From Apophysomyces variabilis (taxonomy: Eukaryota; Mucoromycota; Mucoromycetes; Mucorales; Mucoraceae), in assembly GCA_002749535.1 (NCBI GenBank), contig MZZL01000408.1, positions 921,465 to 985,464 of the forward strand: DNA of 64,000 bases, in the 5' to 3' direction. The translations under genes and the position numbers were made by a program. Below the pieces are notes generated by a model. It made no database searches. It was not told the DNA's origin and saw only the letters and a list, made by a program, of their open reading frames with translations. Below, piece after piece: positions 12,079 to 23,524 of this stretch; within the stretch, counting starts at the first letter, position 1; each line of letters begins with the position of its first letter.

Positions 12079-12342
12079 TTGTCTATTAGGCCAATCACAA
12101 AAAGATTGAATCGCCACGGAATGAACGGTTATTATCTTGTCATGGATAATGTACCCATCCATACACCAGTCAAGGTTAAGCAGTTGTCCGAAGAAAGAGG
12201 ATACAAATGTCTCTACCTTCCTCCCGAGTCTCCCTTTCTCAACCCAATAGAAGAGGTTTGGGCCAAAGTGAAGGCTAGGGTAAGAAAGGAGCCCTTACGA
12301 GTTGACAATAACCTTCAAGAGAGTATTGTTCAAGCATCGTGA
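12079..12342 (+). pseudogene. DDE transposase fragment (IS630/Tc1-mariner superfamily)
   Basis: The frame gives YYLVMDNVPIH followed by SEERGYKCLYLPPESPFLNP and IEEVWAKVKARVRKEP. The D-N-x-P-I-H and P-P-x-S-P-x-L-N-P-I-E-x-x-W blocks are the second and third catalytic regions of the DDE_3 domain of IS630/Tc1-mariner transposases, so the second Asp and the final acidic residue region are present. The first catalytic Asp and the N-terminal DNA-binding domain are not found upstream, and the frame is closed soon after by a stop. Further coding-like sequence (WIRHSESFLL) continues past that stop. It is a truncated relic; no terminal inverted repeats could be paired. Confidence 0.75.
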
Positions 12343-13031
12343 AAACTAAAGCGCTCAGACTGTCAAGAATGGATCAGACACTCTGAGAGTTTTTTGTTAG
12401 TTGCAAAAATAGAGAACCACTTCTTTAAATAAACTCGCCTTGCTGTGGGTTGAAATAAACTATCTCTAAATAGTGAACATGGACACGACTGTACGCAAAG
12501 AAAGGTAGTTTGACCGCAAATATTTTCAGACAAATACAGTAGGAAAAACACAGTAAATCCTACTAGATTTGATACCTGATGGTTAACTGATAATCCTTGA
12601 ATGTCGGAATTATGCCACAATAGTCGATTGTTGACTTGGTAGCTCCAATGTAAAACTGATTTCAATCAGCTGCTAGTGAACCCGAGCCAGGTGACGGCAG
12701 GGAGGGGGTTATCGTCTCAAACTTAGGCTAAGCTTTAGCTATTTCCTCCACAGTGTCTGAAACGGACACAATTATCTTGACATATGGTAATTACTTGTTG
12801 GGTTATAACGGCCTTTGGCTGAAAAGTTTAAATAGTTTTGGTGGTAGTAGATTCAGGAAGCCATTGGTTGTCTTGCTTGTCACACCATGGGACGCTCCAA
12901 CGAATGCTATGAAAGACAGGATCTCTACGTCTGACAAAATGCAATATATTGCTCGTGTCACACACTTCCGTTTCCAAAACAAACATCATTGCAAATCACA
13001 AGAAGTGTTGGTCTGTATTTAACGATTTTAC
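12343..13031. other. Intergenic
   Basis: Gap between the transposase relic and the DUF gene. An 89-codon plus-strand ORF (12753-13022) begins at GTG, has no recognisable motif and is not supported as a gene. Confidence 0.45.
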
Positions 13032-14036
13032 TTAGAATAATTTGGAAATAAGACTTGCTGCCATCTTGCTGCCACTGCTTCCATGCGACTGTTGCTGATT
13101 CTGCTGAGTTTGGTGTGATCCACCCGAGGCGGCTGCACTCATTAATGAACTGACCATGCCACCCAATCCACTGCCGCTGCTGGTAGAATGCTGTTGTTGC
13201 TGCTGATGCTGGCCAGCACCTTGACTGAGCAGCATACCAAGCATGTCTCCGATACCTCCGCTTCCGCCACTAGTCTTTCCACTTGCAGCACCACCCTGTT
13301 GCTGCTTTGCCATGTACAGCTTGAAAGCCATCATTGCAGCTTGTTGAATTGCTTGCGATTTTGAATTATCCGATTGAGCGCTGCCACCAGTAGCACCACC
13401 CTGCGATTTTGAAAACAATTTTGCTGCTTCAGCCATAGCCATTCCAACCAATCCATTCAGACTACCGTCCCCTCCACCGTTCTGCTGGTTTTGCATTGCT
13501 TGGAAGGCTGCAGCGTTACCGATAGCATTAGGGTTATGTTGCTGTGGCGGAGGGGGGTAGGCGCCATAGGCACCTGGCTGACCACCGTTACCGTGAGCAC
13601 CACCACCATACATCTGTTGATGAGATGCATGTGCCTCTTTTAAAACAATATTCAATTATAACCTCGGTCTATACTGAATGCTCCTTTTGATCTCTCTTTT
13701 ACCTTGAATCTCATGAGATTGTGCCGCTGAGTGTTGATTCTGTTTTCCTGTCAAATTTGATAGGACCGAAGAAAACATTCCCCGATCTTGGTCTGAGGCG
13801 TATTCAGCAGCAACTCTGGCGGCATCGTCATGATTGATTGTAGGAGGTTGGTAATATACGTTTGTTTGACCTGCACCACCTATGATTGCGCTTCGCTTAT
13901 GAGCAAAACCACCATCGAACTTGCTAACGTTACCTTGATAGCTGGCTGATTCACCGCCTTGGTAGCTTGCAGATTCGCCACCTTGGTGGACCACAGCTTT
14001 GCCGTCTGGGTAAGGATAGGCAGGGTAATTAGACAT
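13032..14036 (-). CDS. Gln/Gly-rich fungal DUF protein (resembles 'beta-flanking'-type proteins)
   Basis: Two exons. The start at 14036 gives MSNYPAYPYPDGK, a short imperfect duplication (GGESASYQGGESASYQG), then VYYQPPTINHDDAARVAAEYA and MFSSVLSNLTGKQ. The intron 13637-13702 (66 nt, GT..AG) joins HEIQ to EAHASHQQM; if it is read through, the frame stops at once. The second exon has low-complexity Gly/Pro/Gln runs around AMAEAAKLFSKSQ and QAIQQAAMMAFKLYMAKQQ, two amphipathic helices, ending in KMAASLISKLF. The pattern (disordered QG-rich chain with AMAEAxKLF and QxAAMMAFKLY helices) resembles proteins labelled beta-flanking or DUF7721 in other fungi; that name is from memory of the pattern and no biochemical function is assigned. 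No signal peptide or membrane helix is seen. Confidence 0.75.
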
Positions 14037-15171
14037 AGCTGGTTTGGAAAGACAAGAAGAGACTGAGAGAAAACGGAAAAGTCAGTGCAGCTTTTTCTCA
14101 TTTATCTATGCCTTTTTTTTGTACCCCCCGGAACCGCCATCCGTTTTGGCAAACAGAAGAACTCAGACAGGCATTGTTTCATTGGATATGATTCATGCTA
14201 TTTATGGAATGGCATAGAAGTTCGGCACAAGTCCAGCGCTTGCTTTGTTCATGGCTACTCGCTGCATCCGATTATCCAGCTGTATATTCCTGCTCATATG
14301 GACAAAGTCAGCCTAAATCCTCGTTGCTGTCGCTTTATTTTGTTGGCAAATTGAAAAAAAAATAGCCAGTCAAAACTGGCGGGATAGAGTCGGCAATTTG
14401 TTCCGCAGAACGGTGTTTTATGATCAACCCTAACTGATCATCTTGCTAATTTTATGGATGCACTGATACAAGCATTCGAATCAGGCTTGTCTTGATGCGC
14501 TTGTGCCATTCTTTGAGATTACACACAGAATTGGATATACAACATAGCCATTCCCAGGCACGTCATGAAATTTCCCTAGAATGACGCAGTTTATTCTAAT
14601 CCGCATCAGTTTCACTAGCTCAAGGTACTGATGTTCTCTTTTCAGTCCAGGGCGCTCATATTTCCTACTTGAACCACAGATGTGAAAATATCAAGTCAAG
14701 ATTCAATTGCTAGTTGTTCATATGTCAGTATCCTAACCTGTTCAAGAGCTTGCTACACCGAGTACGTTGGATCTCTTCTGCCAAAGCTGCAAAGTAATGC
14801 CTAAGCGCCGAATCATGTCGATCTGCGTAACCGGAATTATGCAGACTGAATTTCCATTGGATTAACCACATTTGATGGCAGTTCCTCGTCAGCCATCCAA
14901 CAATTGCCTTGTATTGAAGGAAGTATGTATCATATACGAAAAACGACTTAGCTAACCAAACTTATTAGGATCGTTGTATCCCATTAAGACGCTTAAAGCA
15001 TAGCTAGTTCGGGCATCCGCAGGCGGTCTGTCTTAACCAGTGCCCTTTTCAGTGAGTACTGCATTTTGCCAAAGTACCATTTATCTAATCCTATATTTAT
15101 AGCCTATAAATACCAGAGCAAAGTTTCACGGAACTACAGCAATAGAAGGCCACTGTATAGGTGATTGAGTA
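14037..15171. other. Long intergenic region
   Basis: AT-rich sequence upstream of the DUF gene. Stop codons are frequent in all frames, and no RNA gene, conserved protein fragment or repeat copy was recognised. Confidence 0.5.
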
Positions 15172-15455
15172 TACTTTATTTCCAAAAATTAAAGTCGCAT
15201 CTAGCAAATTCACTTGGCGCATTTTGGAAACTGGGCTCGACGCTAACAAATTACATTAATTGTCGTGTTATAAGAGTTGGAATTGACCAATGTTTACATA
15301 CCTGTCATAAAACTGACGACGCCATACCCATCTCCCCGCGAAGTGAATGCCAGATGCATATATGAATTTCATTCATTGCGACATGTAAATCCACTGGACT
15401 TTGACTTGGATTTTCGTAGTTTGCGAAATTATTGTTAGGAAATACTATATAAGCT
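15172..15455 (+). repeat. Dispersed repeat, copy A (MITE-like, inverted relative to copy B)
   Basis: About 280 bp here match the reverse complement of 58620-58890 closely over the whole length, with scattered substitutions and small indels. Within the repeat, GCAAATTCACTTGGCG near the left is echoed in inverted form by CGCGAAGTGAATGC near 15340, so the unit is partly self-complementary. It has no coding capacity. Ends and target duplications could not be fixed by eye. Confidence 0.8.
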
Positions 15456-16798
15456 GGGTACTGTACGACGTATTTCAATACAATTTTCGAGTGGTAAGCC
15501 GGTTAGAGACACGTCATCCTAGCCTGCACATTAGGATTGGCTTGCTGATACTCTTTGTTCAATTTCCGGACAACAGTTCTGATACTTCCTGGTCAACTTT
15601 CCGGGAAGTGGCACTGTCAGTAAGTTATAGTTTTTGGTGCGCATAGATATTCCTAATGCTAAGCTGAACCTGTGGGAGAACTCACTGTAACGTCCAATGT
15701 GGCTTTTTGCTGATCCCTTTACTTCCAGGAGCCCAATTCCCTTACCGAGAAGTATTTGCCTTTCTCCGCCTTGTAACCTCATTCTTTCTTATCCAAGCTT
15801 CGTCACATATCGAGAGGTCATTGCCTGTACAAGTGCTTATTCTTTGGCACGCCCAATGGCTATTTCTTTTCTATTCTGCACGTTTATGGCCCAATGAAGT
15901 GGTTCCCACATGATCCATTTTGTTTCCCACATTGGATCTTACAATCAATCCCTTTAGTATTTCTTCCCTTTCCTCCTGTGGTTTATTCAGTCTATAGTAT
16001 CTCCGTTTTCCTGTTCTCTGGTTTGATTTTTAACGTTGGTCTGTGATTGGTCGTAATAAAATTTCCTACACATAAAACTTAATGCTTGGCTCAATGGCAG
16101 TGTATCCTCGCCATGCCATTCATGTTCATAAATAATGTCCTAAATAAACACTACGATATTCTCTCCACTTGATTGGTTAAGTAAAAGAACGGCTGTACGT
16201 TTGAAGAGTGGCCTACCCGAAAGTATTCTTGTCCGGAGTTTTCCTATGTGTTTTCTTTCCTCACTTCGTATAAACATCGCATTATGTAACGCATGTAGCA
16301 TTACAACTTTCAGAATAGGCTGAGATTCCAATCATAGATACCAATAAACAGATAAAACCAGTTTGGCCATCATTTGGACTGAACGAAGTAAATAAAAACC
16401 GGAGAATGCTAACATATTCGTCCGAGTTTCTGACTAACAGAATGCTTCCTATATCAACTGGTGCTAATGAGTGTCACAAATAGAATGCTAGAGGAAGACC
16501 CAGAAAGCCATGAACTAGTTTAAGTAACCAAGGCGTCTGAACTGAGATAAAATAGCCATTTTGTCCATGCAGGTGATGCAGCAAAGAGAATAGCTACGTT
16601 ATAGAAATTGATAGCTTAAACATCAAGTGGATGAAACATATCTGCAGAATCACGTTGAATCGATAACGATATCTAGGAAAGGAAGGGATTTCGGTTAAAG
16701 AAGAATCACTTTGCAGCCAGTGCCAGTAAAAATTGGCGAGCGTTTCCTAAAAACAGTCTGCGTCTGCTGTTCTGTAAACGTTAAGATCATCTTAGATC
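15456..16798. other. Intergenic
   Basis: No gene is recognised between the repeat and REX1. Short ORFs on both strands have no family-like features. The REX1 promoter must lie in the last few hundred bases. Confidence 0.5.
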
Positions 16799-18868
16799 AT
16801 GAGCTCTGTCAAATCTGAAAACAAACGCTCTCATCCAGATGCTGATGGTATTGAAGGTGAGCTGCAGATTTGAAATCGTAACCGAATCGACTGTAACTAT
16901 GACAGTTGGAGAGAACAAGAAATTGAAAACAGACGTTGTGACCGATCGGCTCGCATCCCTCTCAAAATCGCTGCGGAAAAAGTGTCATAAAGCAATTCGA
17001 ATCGGTCAGACATTTAAGATCGTTGATGGCAATGTGGTACGTTAAACCATGTAAATAGACATAGATAAGAGAGCTAAAAGAATGAATAAAATGGAATCAT
17101 TAATAGGTACTACAACCGAAGTTGATTTTGAAACCTCATGGCAGCAGTGTTTCAATCAAAGAAATCCGTTCATTAATACTGGGATGCATACTCGATGAAA
17201 AACTACCAAAATGGGCTGAAATCCGTGAACGAGAATTAGTGAAAAAGGTGGTTGTATTAGATGCACCCGTTTTGCATCCCGCGGATTTGGACATTCCCCT
17301 TGAGCAGCATTATGTATCGGAGCAAATAACACCAGCAGAGATCTATTCGATGTTGAAAGAACATAGTATATGTGAGTTTCTAGGGCAACGAGCCGAAGAC
17401 GAGGTTTTAGCCATGGTAAGCAGTGTTCCATACGACGATCGCCAAGGGATGGATGATCGGTTCACAAGCCTCCTACAAAGCCCATTGTCCAAAGGCGAGT
17501 TGAAGAAAAAGAGGCTTGCATGTGCCTCAGAAGATGGTTCAGATATACTGAAACCAGAAGAGTTGATGCTTAATCACAAAGAAATGATCGAAGAAGAATA
17601 CCCTATTCCCATTACACTTGACAGTGAAAGCGAATTATTAGACGGCTGGTGTGATACGCGACCTGGTGAAGGCAAAGAAAAGCGCATGATGGCGATAGAC
17701 TGCGAAATGGTTTGTTATTTTATGAGCCGCTTAAGAAATTTAGAAAAATAAGATATTTAAACTGGGGATAGTGCAAAACAGTGAGTGGTTTCGTCATCAC
17801 GCGGGTAGCCCTCGTGGATCAAGGTAATATATCGCTTACTATCCAACAAATAGAAAAAGAAGCATGGATACTGATTATTTGTGCGCCAAGATCACAAGGT
17901 TCTGGTGGATGAGTACGTTAAACCTGACGAAGACATTGTGGACTATGTCACAGAATTCAGTGGTGTCACTGAAGAGTTGCTGAGACACGTGAAGACAACC
18001 TTAGCCGACATCCAAGCCAAACTGCTTACATTTATCAACGGCGACGTCATTCTGGTTGGCCATAGCATGTCGAACGACCTTAATAAGCTTCAGATACGAC
18101 ATCCTTATGTTATTGATACATCGTGTATTTATCACCATGTACATGGTCCTCCATACAAACCATCCTTGCGCGACTTAACCTATCGATGGCTTCGACGGGA
18201 GATACAGACTGGGGGATCGCAAGGGCACGATCCTTGTGAAGATGCCCTTGCCAGTCTTCAACTTGTGCAGCAGAAACTCAAGTATGGAAAATACTATGGA
18301 TGGCATCAATCGTTTCAAGCGGAAACTATATTACATCGTTTAGAGCGTAGTGGATTTGTCGGAGCTGTGGTGGATGGTGCGCCAAACTATGATTCAGTAA
18401 TGGCAACCAAGCTGACTGAGAAAGACGGTCTTTCCGTTGTCTTTGCAGATGATCATGTCGTACGAAATGTGATCGAGAAACACAAGACCTGCAGGCTGGT
18501 GTTGGCTAAGTTTGCACTCAACGTGACGTACCAAGAGAAGACATTCTGGGAATACGTGCGGCAAATTTACAAAACGATCGAACCAAACACAGCATTCATA
18601 CTGATGACTGGGAAACGTAATAACGGAGAGTTGCAACAGTAAGAATATAAAGGGATGAAGGGGTGTTTGCATATTCGGCTAATCTTGCATTCCTCTTTTC
18701 AGACTGCGAGCAAAGTGCATGCTTTACAAGAAAAAGATAAAAGTTACAAACTTACAACAGATCCCTGAACACGAGCGTTGGCTCTTGGCAGATGAGGAGC
18801 GCCTGCGCGATGTGGCTGATACATCTCGCCGAGGGTTGTTATTTGCAGCTATTAAAAACGAAGAATAA
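16799..18868 (+). CDS. REX1: RNA exonuclease REX1 (DEDDh family)
   Basis: Multi-exon gene starting MSSVKSENKRSHPDADG at 16799. The N-terminal part (LQPKLILKPHGSSVSI onward) is of the REX1/REXO1 type. The nuclease domain begins at MMAIDCEM, where an intron ending in GGGATAG splices to CKTVSGFVITRVALVDQ, rebuilding the ExoI motif (D and E). ExoII is VGHSMSNDLNKL, preceded by the DYVTEFSGVT segment; ExoIII is HDPCEDALASL with the DEDDh His and Asp. KPSLRDLTYRWL is also typical. A C-terminal extension with AKCMLYKKKIK ends in AAIKNEE at 18868. REX1 trims 3' ends of 5S rRNA, tRNA and other nuclear RNAs; all catalytic residues are present. At least five introns are needed to keep frame, each with GT..AG. 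Confidence 0.9.
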
Positions 18869-18977
18869 AATACTACTATGTTCCTTCTGGTGCAGAGCTG
18901 ATTCGGAAGCGTCTGAATTTGTATGATCAATTTTGGTTAAAATTAATGCACCTTCTTCTTTCTGTTTCTTTTATTTC

Positions 18978-20177
18978 ATGGCCCTTAACGTCCAAGGGAA
19001 CTTTCTGAAACTATTTGTTCGATGGGTTATTTCCAGCCGTAACAACATCAAAAGCACTGAGTTCGTCATTACGAATCTGTGTATCGATGAGGTAAAATGT
19101 AGCACTAAATTGGCGGTGGCACTCAAGAACGCAATTTTATACCAAAAGGCACTTTCGGCTAAGGTGATGCAGCTTGAACTTCAGCTCCAAAGAGCAAACT
19201 TTGAACAGATGGTTTGTCGGTCTATAACCAGGTGCTATTCCTTGTTATGCTAAAATTCGTCTCATTGGTAGTGTTCGCCTTTGCACTATAGTCGGAAGCG
19301 TTATATTCAACTTCGAAAGTTTTTGCTGCTCTACGTTGAAGGACTTGCACAGTTACTTAACTTGCGTGACGAACCAGAAAGGTTCAAGGAGCAGTTCCAC
19401 GGATTATTGGCCATGGTGACTGGCATGCGACAGAGTTACTGTCACCATCGCTTTTATCACCTTGGTCACAGGGTTGTAGCACAATATCGTTGGCTTAGTG
19501 GTTGGCGGCGCCACTGGGAGAGTACACAAATGATTACCAACTTTTGCAACCATCAGATCTATTTTATAGAAACCGCCTCAATCTGTATAAACCATGGCGA
19601 ATTTACTCAGAAGCAGATTTTTCAGACACTACGAGAGCTTCAGGTGAAATTTCCTCGCTTCTCCTTTTTCGTCTTCTTTTCCGTTTTACCATAAATGAAC
19701 ATGACGCCAACCTACTCTAAATTTTAGGTGACTTTACGGACATCCTTGCCTCAATTGGAGGATTACTGCTGTCCAATCTGTTTGACTCTCCTTTATAAAC
19801 CGGCAACACTCGAACCTTGTCATCACAGTCTATGTCATGATTGCTTCGGAATACTCGAAAAGCACGATAGCAAACCCGCTTGTCCTGTATGTCGCACGGT
19901 TGTCACTGCGGTCCGGCCAAACCAAGCCTTGAAAAACTTGATTGAACTTTATTTCCCACAAGAGGTTCAACAGCGTGCACGGGACCGCCGGGGTATGTTC
20001 CATTGGTTATCTGGCGTAGCCGCTATTGGCGGACTCTTGAATCAGTGGATATGCGTGGCACTTGCCTATTCCAACCCAGTATGGCAAATCTATCAGGAAC
20101 AACTAAACCGAGGGCAGACTATGGAGGATTATTACGAGGATCTGACTCAAGCACAAGGTCTAGTTTTTCTGTATTAG
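18978..20177 (+). CDS. RING-finger (C3HC4) protein, probable E3 ubiquitin ligase
   Basis: At least three exons. An N-terminal helical part (KLAVALKNAILYQKALSAK) leads across an intron (donor near 19208) to RKRYIQLRKFLLLYVEGLAQ and an aromatic/His-rich stretch (GMRQSYCHHRFYHLGHR). A further intron (GTGAAATTT..TTTTAG, about 19645-19728) leads to LPQLEDYCCPICLTLLYKP, EPCHHSLCHDC and PACPVCRTVV. This is a complete C3HC4 RING preceded by 'PQLEDYxCPIC', a phrase common in SPX-RING ligases, but no SPX domain is seen upstream. The tail (WLSGVAAIGGLLNQWICVALA) may contain a membrane-associated helix. The N-terminal exon and start at 18978 are uncertain. It lies only about 110 bp after REX1 on the same strand. 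Targets are unknown. Confidence 0.65.
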
Positions 20178-20426
20178 CGTCCGAACTAAGTGCGTGTATA
20201 TGCCTATATGTTTGCGAGCACATGTGCTCTTATGCATGAGTTGTAATGAGAACAATAAATGGAATCTGGTGTGCATAAACAAAGTTTTTTTTCCTACGCC
20301 CACGGCTGAAAACGCCTCGTTATTTTAAATAGGAAATTTGAGTGCATTCTTCCGCATCTCTTTCTTATTTCTCTTCATTCTTTGCCCACCATTCTCGTCT
20401 CAACAGAAATTCCGTTACCGTCGTCC

Positions 20427-22991
20427 ATGGTACAGTCTAAGGATGAATAAGGGGGAATTGATGAAACTGAAATATTACTTTGTCTAAAAAAATAAGCGCG
20501 CGTCAAACCCCGCGAAGCAGGACTTGCCTGAACATCATAAAGCTGCAAATCATGTCAAGGCAATTGAAACCGAAGCTGGAGAACGTGGCCTCGTCAAGAC
20601 CTTGGAGGCCTTAGTTCTCCATGTCAACCCCGCTTCTACCAAACAAAGTGCTCCAGCAGATGGCAAAAAGCCGTCCCGAAAACCTTTTGCATCACTGTTC
20701 GCGCCTACACCATCTAGTATGCTGTCTGGTGCCGCATGGACTGCCGAAGCTCTCTTGAATGACATCAGGAATACATTGGGATTGACCGCTCAAAACACAA
20801 AGGCAATTAAAGAAGCCCTGTTTACATTTTCCTTTTCCCAGCAAAAGGTACTGGCGAGAGGTTTGATAGAAAGGTAGGCATCCCATCTTTTTATCTTGAT
20901 ATCTTCTAAATGCCTGATCATTAGACTGTTGAGCAAAGATTTCCCCAGCAATGACCGGGACAATACTTTTGAAAATGTCATGGCTATCTTTGGAAAAGCA
21001 GGCCCGCACCAACAAGATCTGATCAACATGTTTACTGATTCCTTGACCCAAACCTTCTATGTACGTCGACAAAAAGTTTTCTCAGAGAATCAAATACTGA
21101 CAGATAGTACTCTTTTTCTCCTTTTATTTCATCATTTCTCAGGATGATATCAAGAAGCCATATCTTAACGTTTTAGGAAATGAATTCCGTAGCGCCGATG
21201 GTTCCGGAAACAGTGTCCTATTTCCTGATATTGTAAGTTTTGACGCCACAAACAAAACATTATTTAAAGACTAAGCCTTTTGTGATGCCCAGGGTAAAGC
21301 GGGAACACAATACGTGCGCACCGTGTCACCTTTGACCAGTGTGTTTACTGGATTGCCTGATGCGGATGTCGTATTTGACCGGTTGCTGAAACGACCCGAA
21401 AATCATTTTTCTCCTCACGAGACAGGAGTGAATATGCTGCTATTTTACCTAGCTACCATTATCACCCACGACCTGTTCTACTCGGACCCACGCGATCTTA
21501 CTAAAAACTTGACCACTGGTTACGCCGATCTAAGTCCATTGTACGGGAAAAGCCTTGATGAACAAAAAAGCGTACGTCAGCTGACCAAAGGTCTCTTGAA
21601 GCCCGATCAATGGGCCGATAAGCGCTTGATCTTCCAACCTCCAGGTAGGATAAGAAAAAGAAGAACAGGGGGATGAAACAGAAGAAACGAGAACGACCGC
21701 GATAACATCGGACCGTTTCTTTCCTTGTTTAGGTGTTGGCGCCCTGATGGTTCTTTTCTCACGTAACCATAACTTTATCGCACAAAGACTGTTGGAGATA
21801 AATGAGAACGGCAGATTCTCATACGGACCTGGAAATGCGCTGAAGGATGAGACCGAACAAGATGAAGTACTCTTCCAGACAGCACGGCTTATCAATAACG
21901 GATGGTAACACCTTCCCATCCACAGTGAATTCCATCCGCTGACCAGATAATATTAGTTACACGAACATCATTCTCCATGAATACCTTCGTACGATTCTAG
22001 GTGCTAGTGGGGATTCCAACTTCACCTTCAACCCCTTAGCTGCCCCAGCCTATCCTATCTACGGAAACCAGGTGTCCATTGAGTTCAATTACGTCTACCG
22101 ATGGCACGCTTCTATTGGTCAGAAGGACGAAGAGTGGTTGAATAAGCTCATGAGCAGTATCGGTGATGTTTACGCAAAAAGATCAACCACTGGTGCGACC
22201 AACCCTGGTCAATTCATTGATGAAATGATCAAGAAGTTCAATGATGTGTTTGTTCATGCCTCAGACGAAGAGTTACAAATGGGAAACCCAATTTCTGGTG
22301 TTCATCGTAGCATTCAGACGGGTCAGTTCTCGGACTTTGACTTGGCCCGTATATTACATGAAGGACGCAAGCAAGTGGCGGGTGAATTAGGCTCTGGTTT
22401 GAACACACCTGCCGCTCTCAAACAGATTGAAGTCACTGGTATCAAACAAAGCAGAATAGCCAAGACCTGCCGATTCAATGACTTTAGAAGACACTTTAAC
22501 TTGTTGCCTCTGAAGAGTTTCTCTGATTTCTCGGACAATGTTGAAGTTCAGAAAGCATTGGAAGATTTATACCAAGATGTGGAAAATGTCGAACTGTTTG
22601 CAGGTCTTCGTGTTGAAAAGTCTGTGCCTTCGGGTCTTCGTCTGCCTTATACCATGAAACGAGCTATTCTGAGTGATGCCGTTAACCTGTTGCGTAATGG
22701 TAAGCAAGAGATATAGGGGGTTTCTTGGGCTCGTGGAGAGAAATAAATGAAATTAACCGCTTTAATCTTGTAGACCGTATTTTGGCTCAATCTCTCACCC
22801 CTACCCATTTGACTAACTGGGGTTATAACTATATCCAAGGTGATCCTAAGAGCTCTGGTCGTGTTTTGCCTCAGATGCTACGTGAATTGCTCCCCAAGGC
22901 AAACTCGAACAATACAGCTGCATTCTCGGATGAAGAATTAACTAACTTCTTCAATATTCCTGGAGCGGCACCAAGCTCGACGACAAAATAA
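20427..22991 (+). CDS. Ppo-type heme fatty acid dioxygenase (linoleate dioxygenase family), without P450 domain
   Basis: About 700 residues over roughly eight exons. The start is inferred: ATG at 20427-20429 sits directly before a donor, and the intron 20430-20496 splices in frame to RASNPAKQDLPEHH; no better start is in frame. The dioxygenase domain has the distal heme histidine in IITHDLFYSD, the catalytic tyrosine and proximal histidine in FNYVYRWHASIG, and flanking family segments (TGYADLSPLYG, RNHNFIAQRLLEIN, TNIILHEYLRTILG). These are the peroxidase/cyclooxygenase motifs of fungal Ppo/LDS enzymes, which oxygenate linoleate or oleate to hydroperoxides, precursors of sporulation and signalling oxylipins. 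The C-terminus (FSDEELTNFFNIPGAAPS) ends where many Ppo proteins continue into a cytochrome P450 domain; none follows. All heme-site residues look intact. Confidence 0.88.
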
Positions 22992-23524
22992 CTGTGAACC
23001 CAGAATTTGAACGCTAGTTCCTTACTTTTCTTATTCCTTATTCTTTTCTTCCTCTGTATTTTTCAGAAAAAAAATAAAACGATTCTTTTTTTCCCTGCAT
23101 ACGTTTACTACTGCTCGCTTTGATATAGTTTTGTCATAGTAAGTATTACTGCTCATTGCAAACAGATAGAAGCGTATTCTTCTATCTACGCTACGTCTTC
23201 TGTACCACATGGAAAGTACCTGTTGTGTCAAGCTAAGCAATAGCTGCCTTAACTTTCAAACTGGTTGAATTTGTCACTGTCAGCATGTCCCTGATATGTT
23301 GCGTCTTGAAAAAGGTTAAGGTTCCAGCCTCTGTGTTTGTGTTCATACTATACGTTTCAGACAAACCTGTTTACTCTTACTCTTCGAAGTTCGTGTACTC
23401 AAACAAATCAGTGAGATATTTGTTTTGATCTGGGATATTGCCCAGCTTACTGCATATTCTAAAACATGGACTACCAGCGGTTATGACCGTTTTATTAACA
23501 TGAGCTTAACCTTGTACTTTTACT
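22992..23524. other. Intergenic, convergent 3' ends
   Basis: Between the dioxygenase and the PA-TM-RING gene. AT-rich with a poly-A run near 23069-23079. No feature was recognised. Confidence 0.6.

Noticed and set aside
12753..13022. 89-codon plus-strand ORF
   Set aside because: Begins at GTG, no recognisable motif, lies beside transposon relics; insufficient support for a gene.
16088..16130. Weak tRNA-Gly-like stretch (TTGGCTCAATGGCAGTG)
   Set aside because: No T arm or acceptor pairing; most likely chance.
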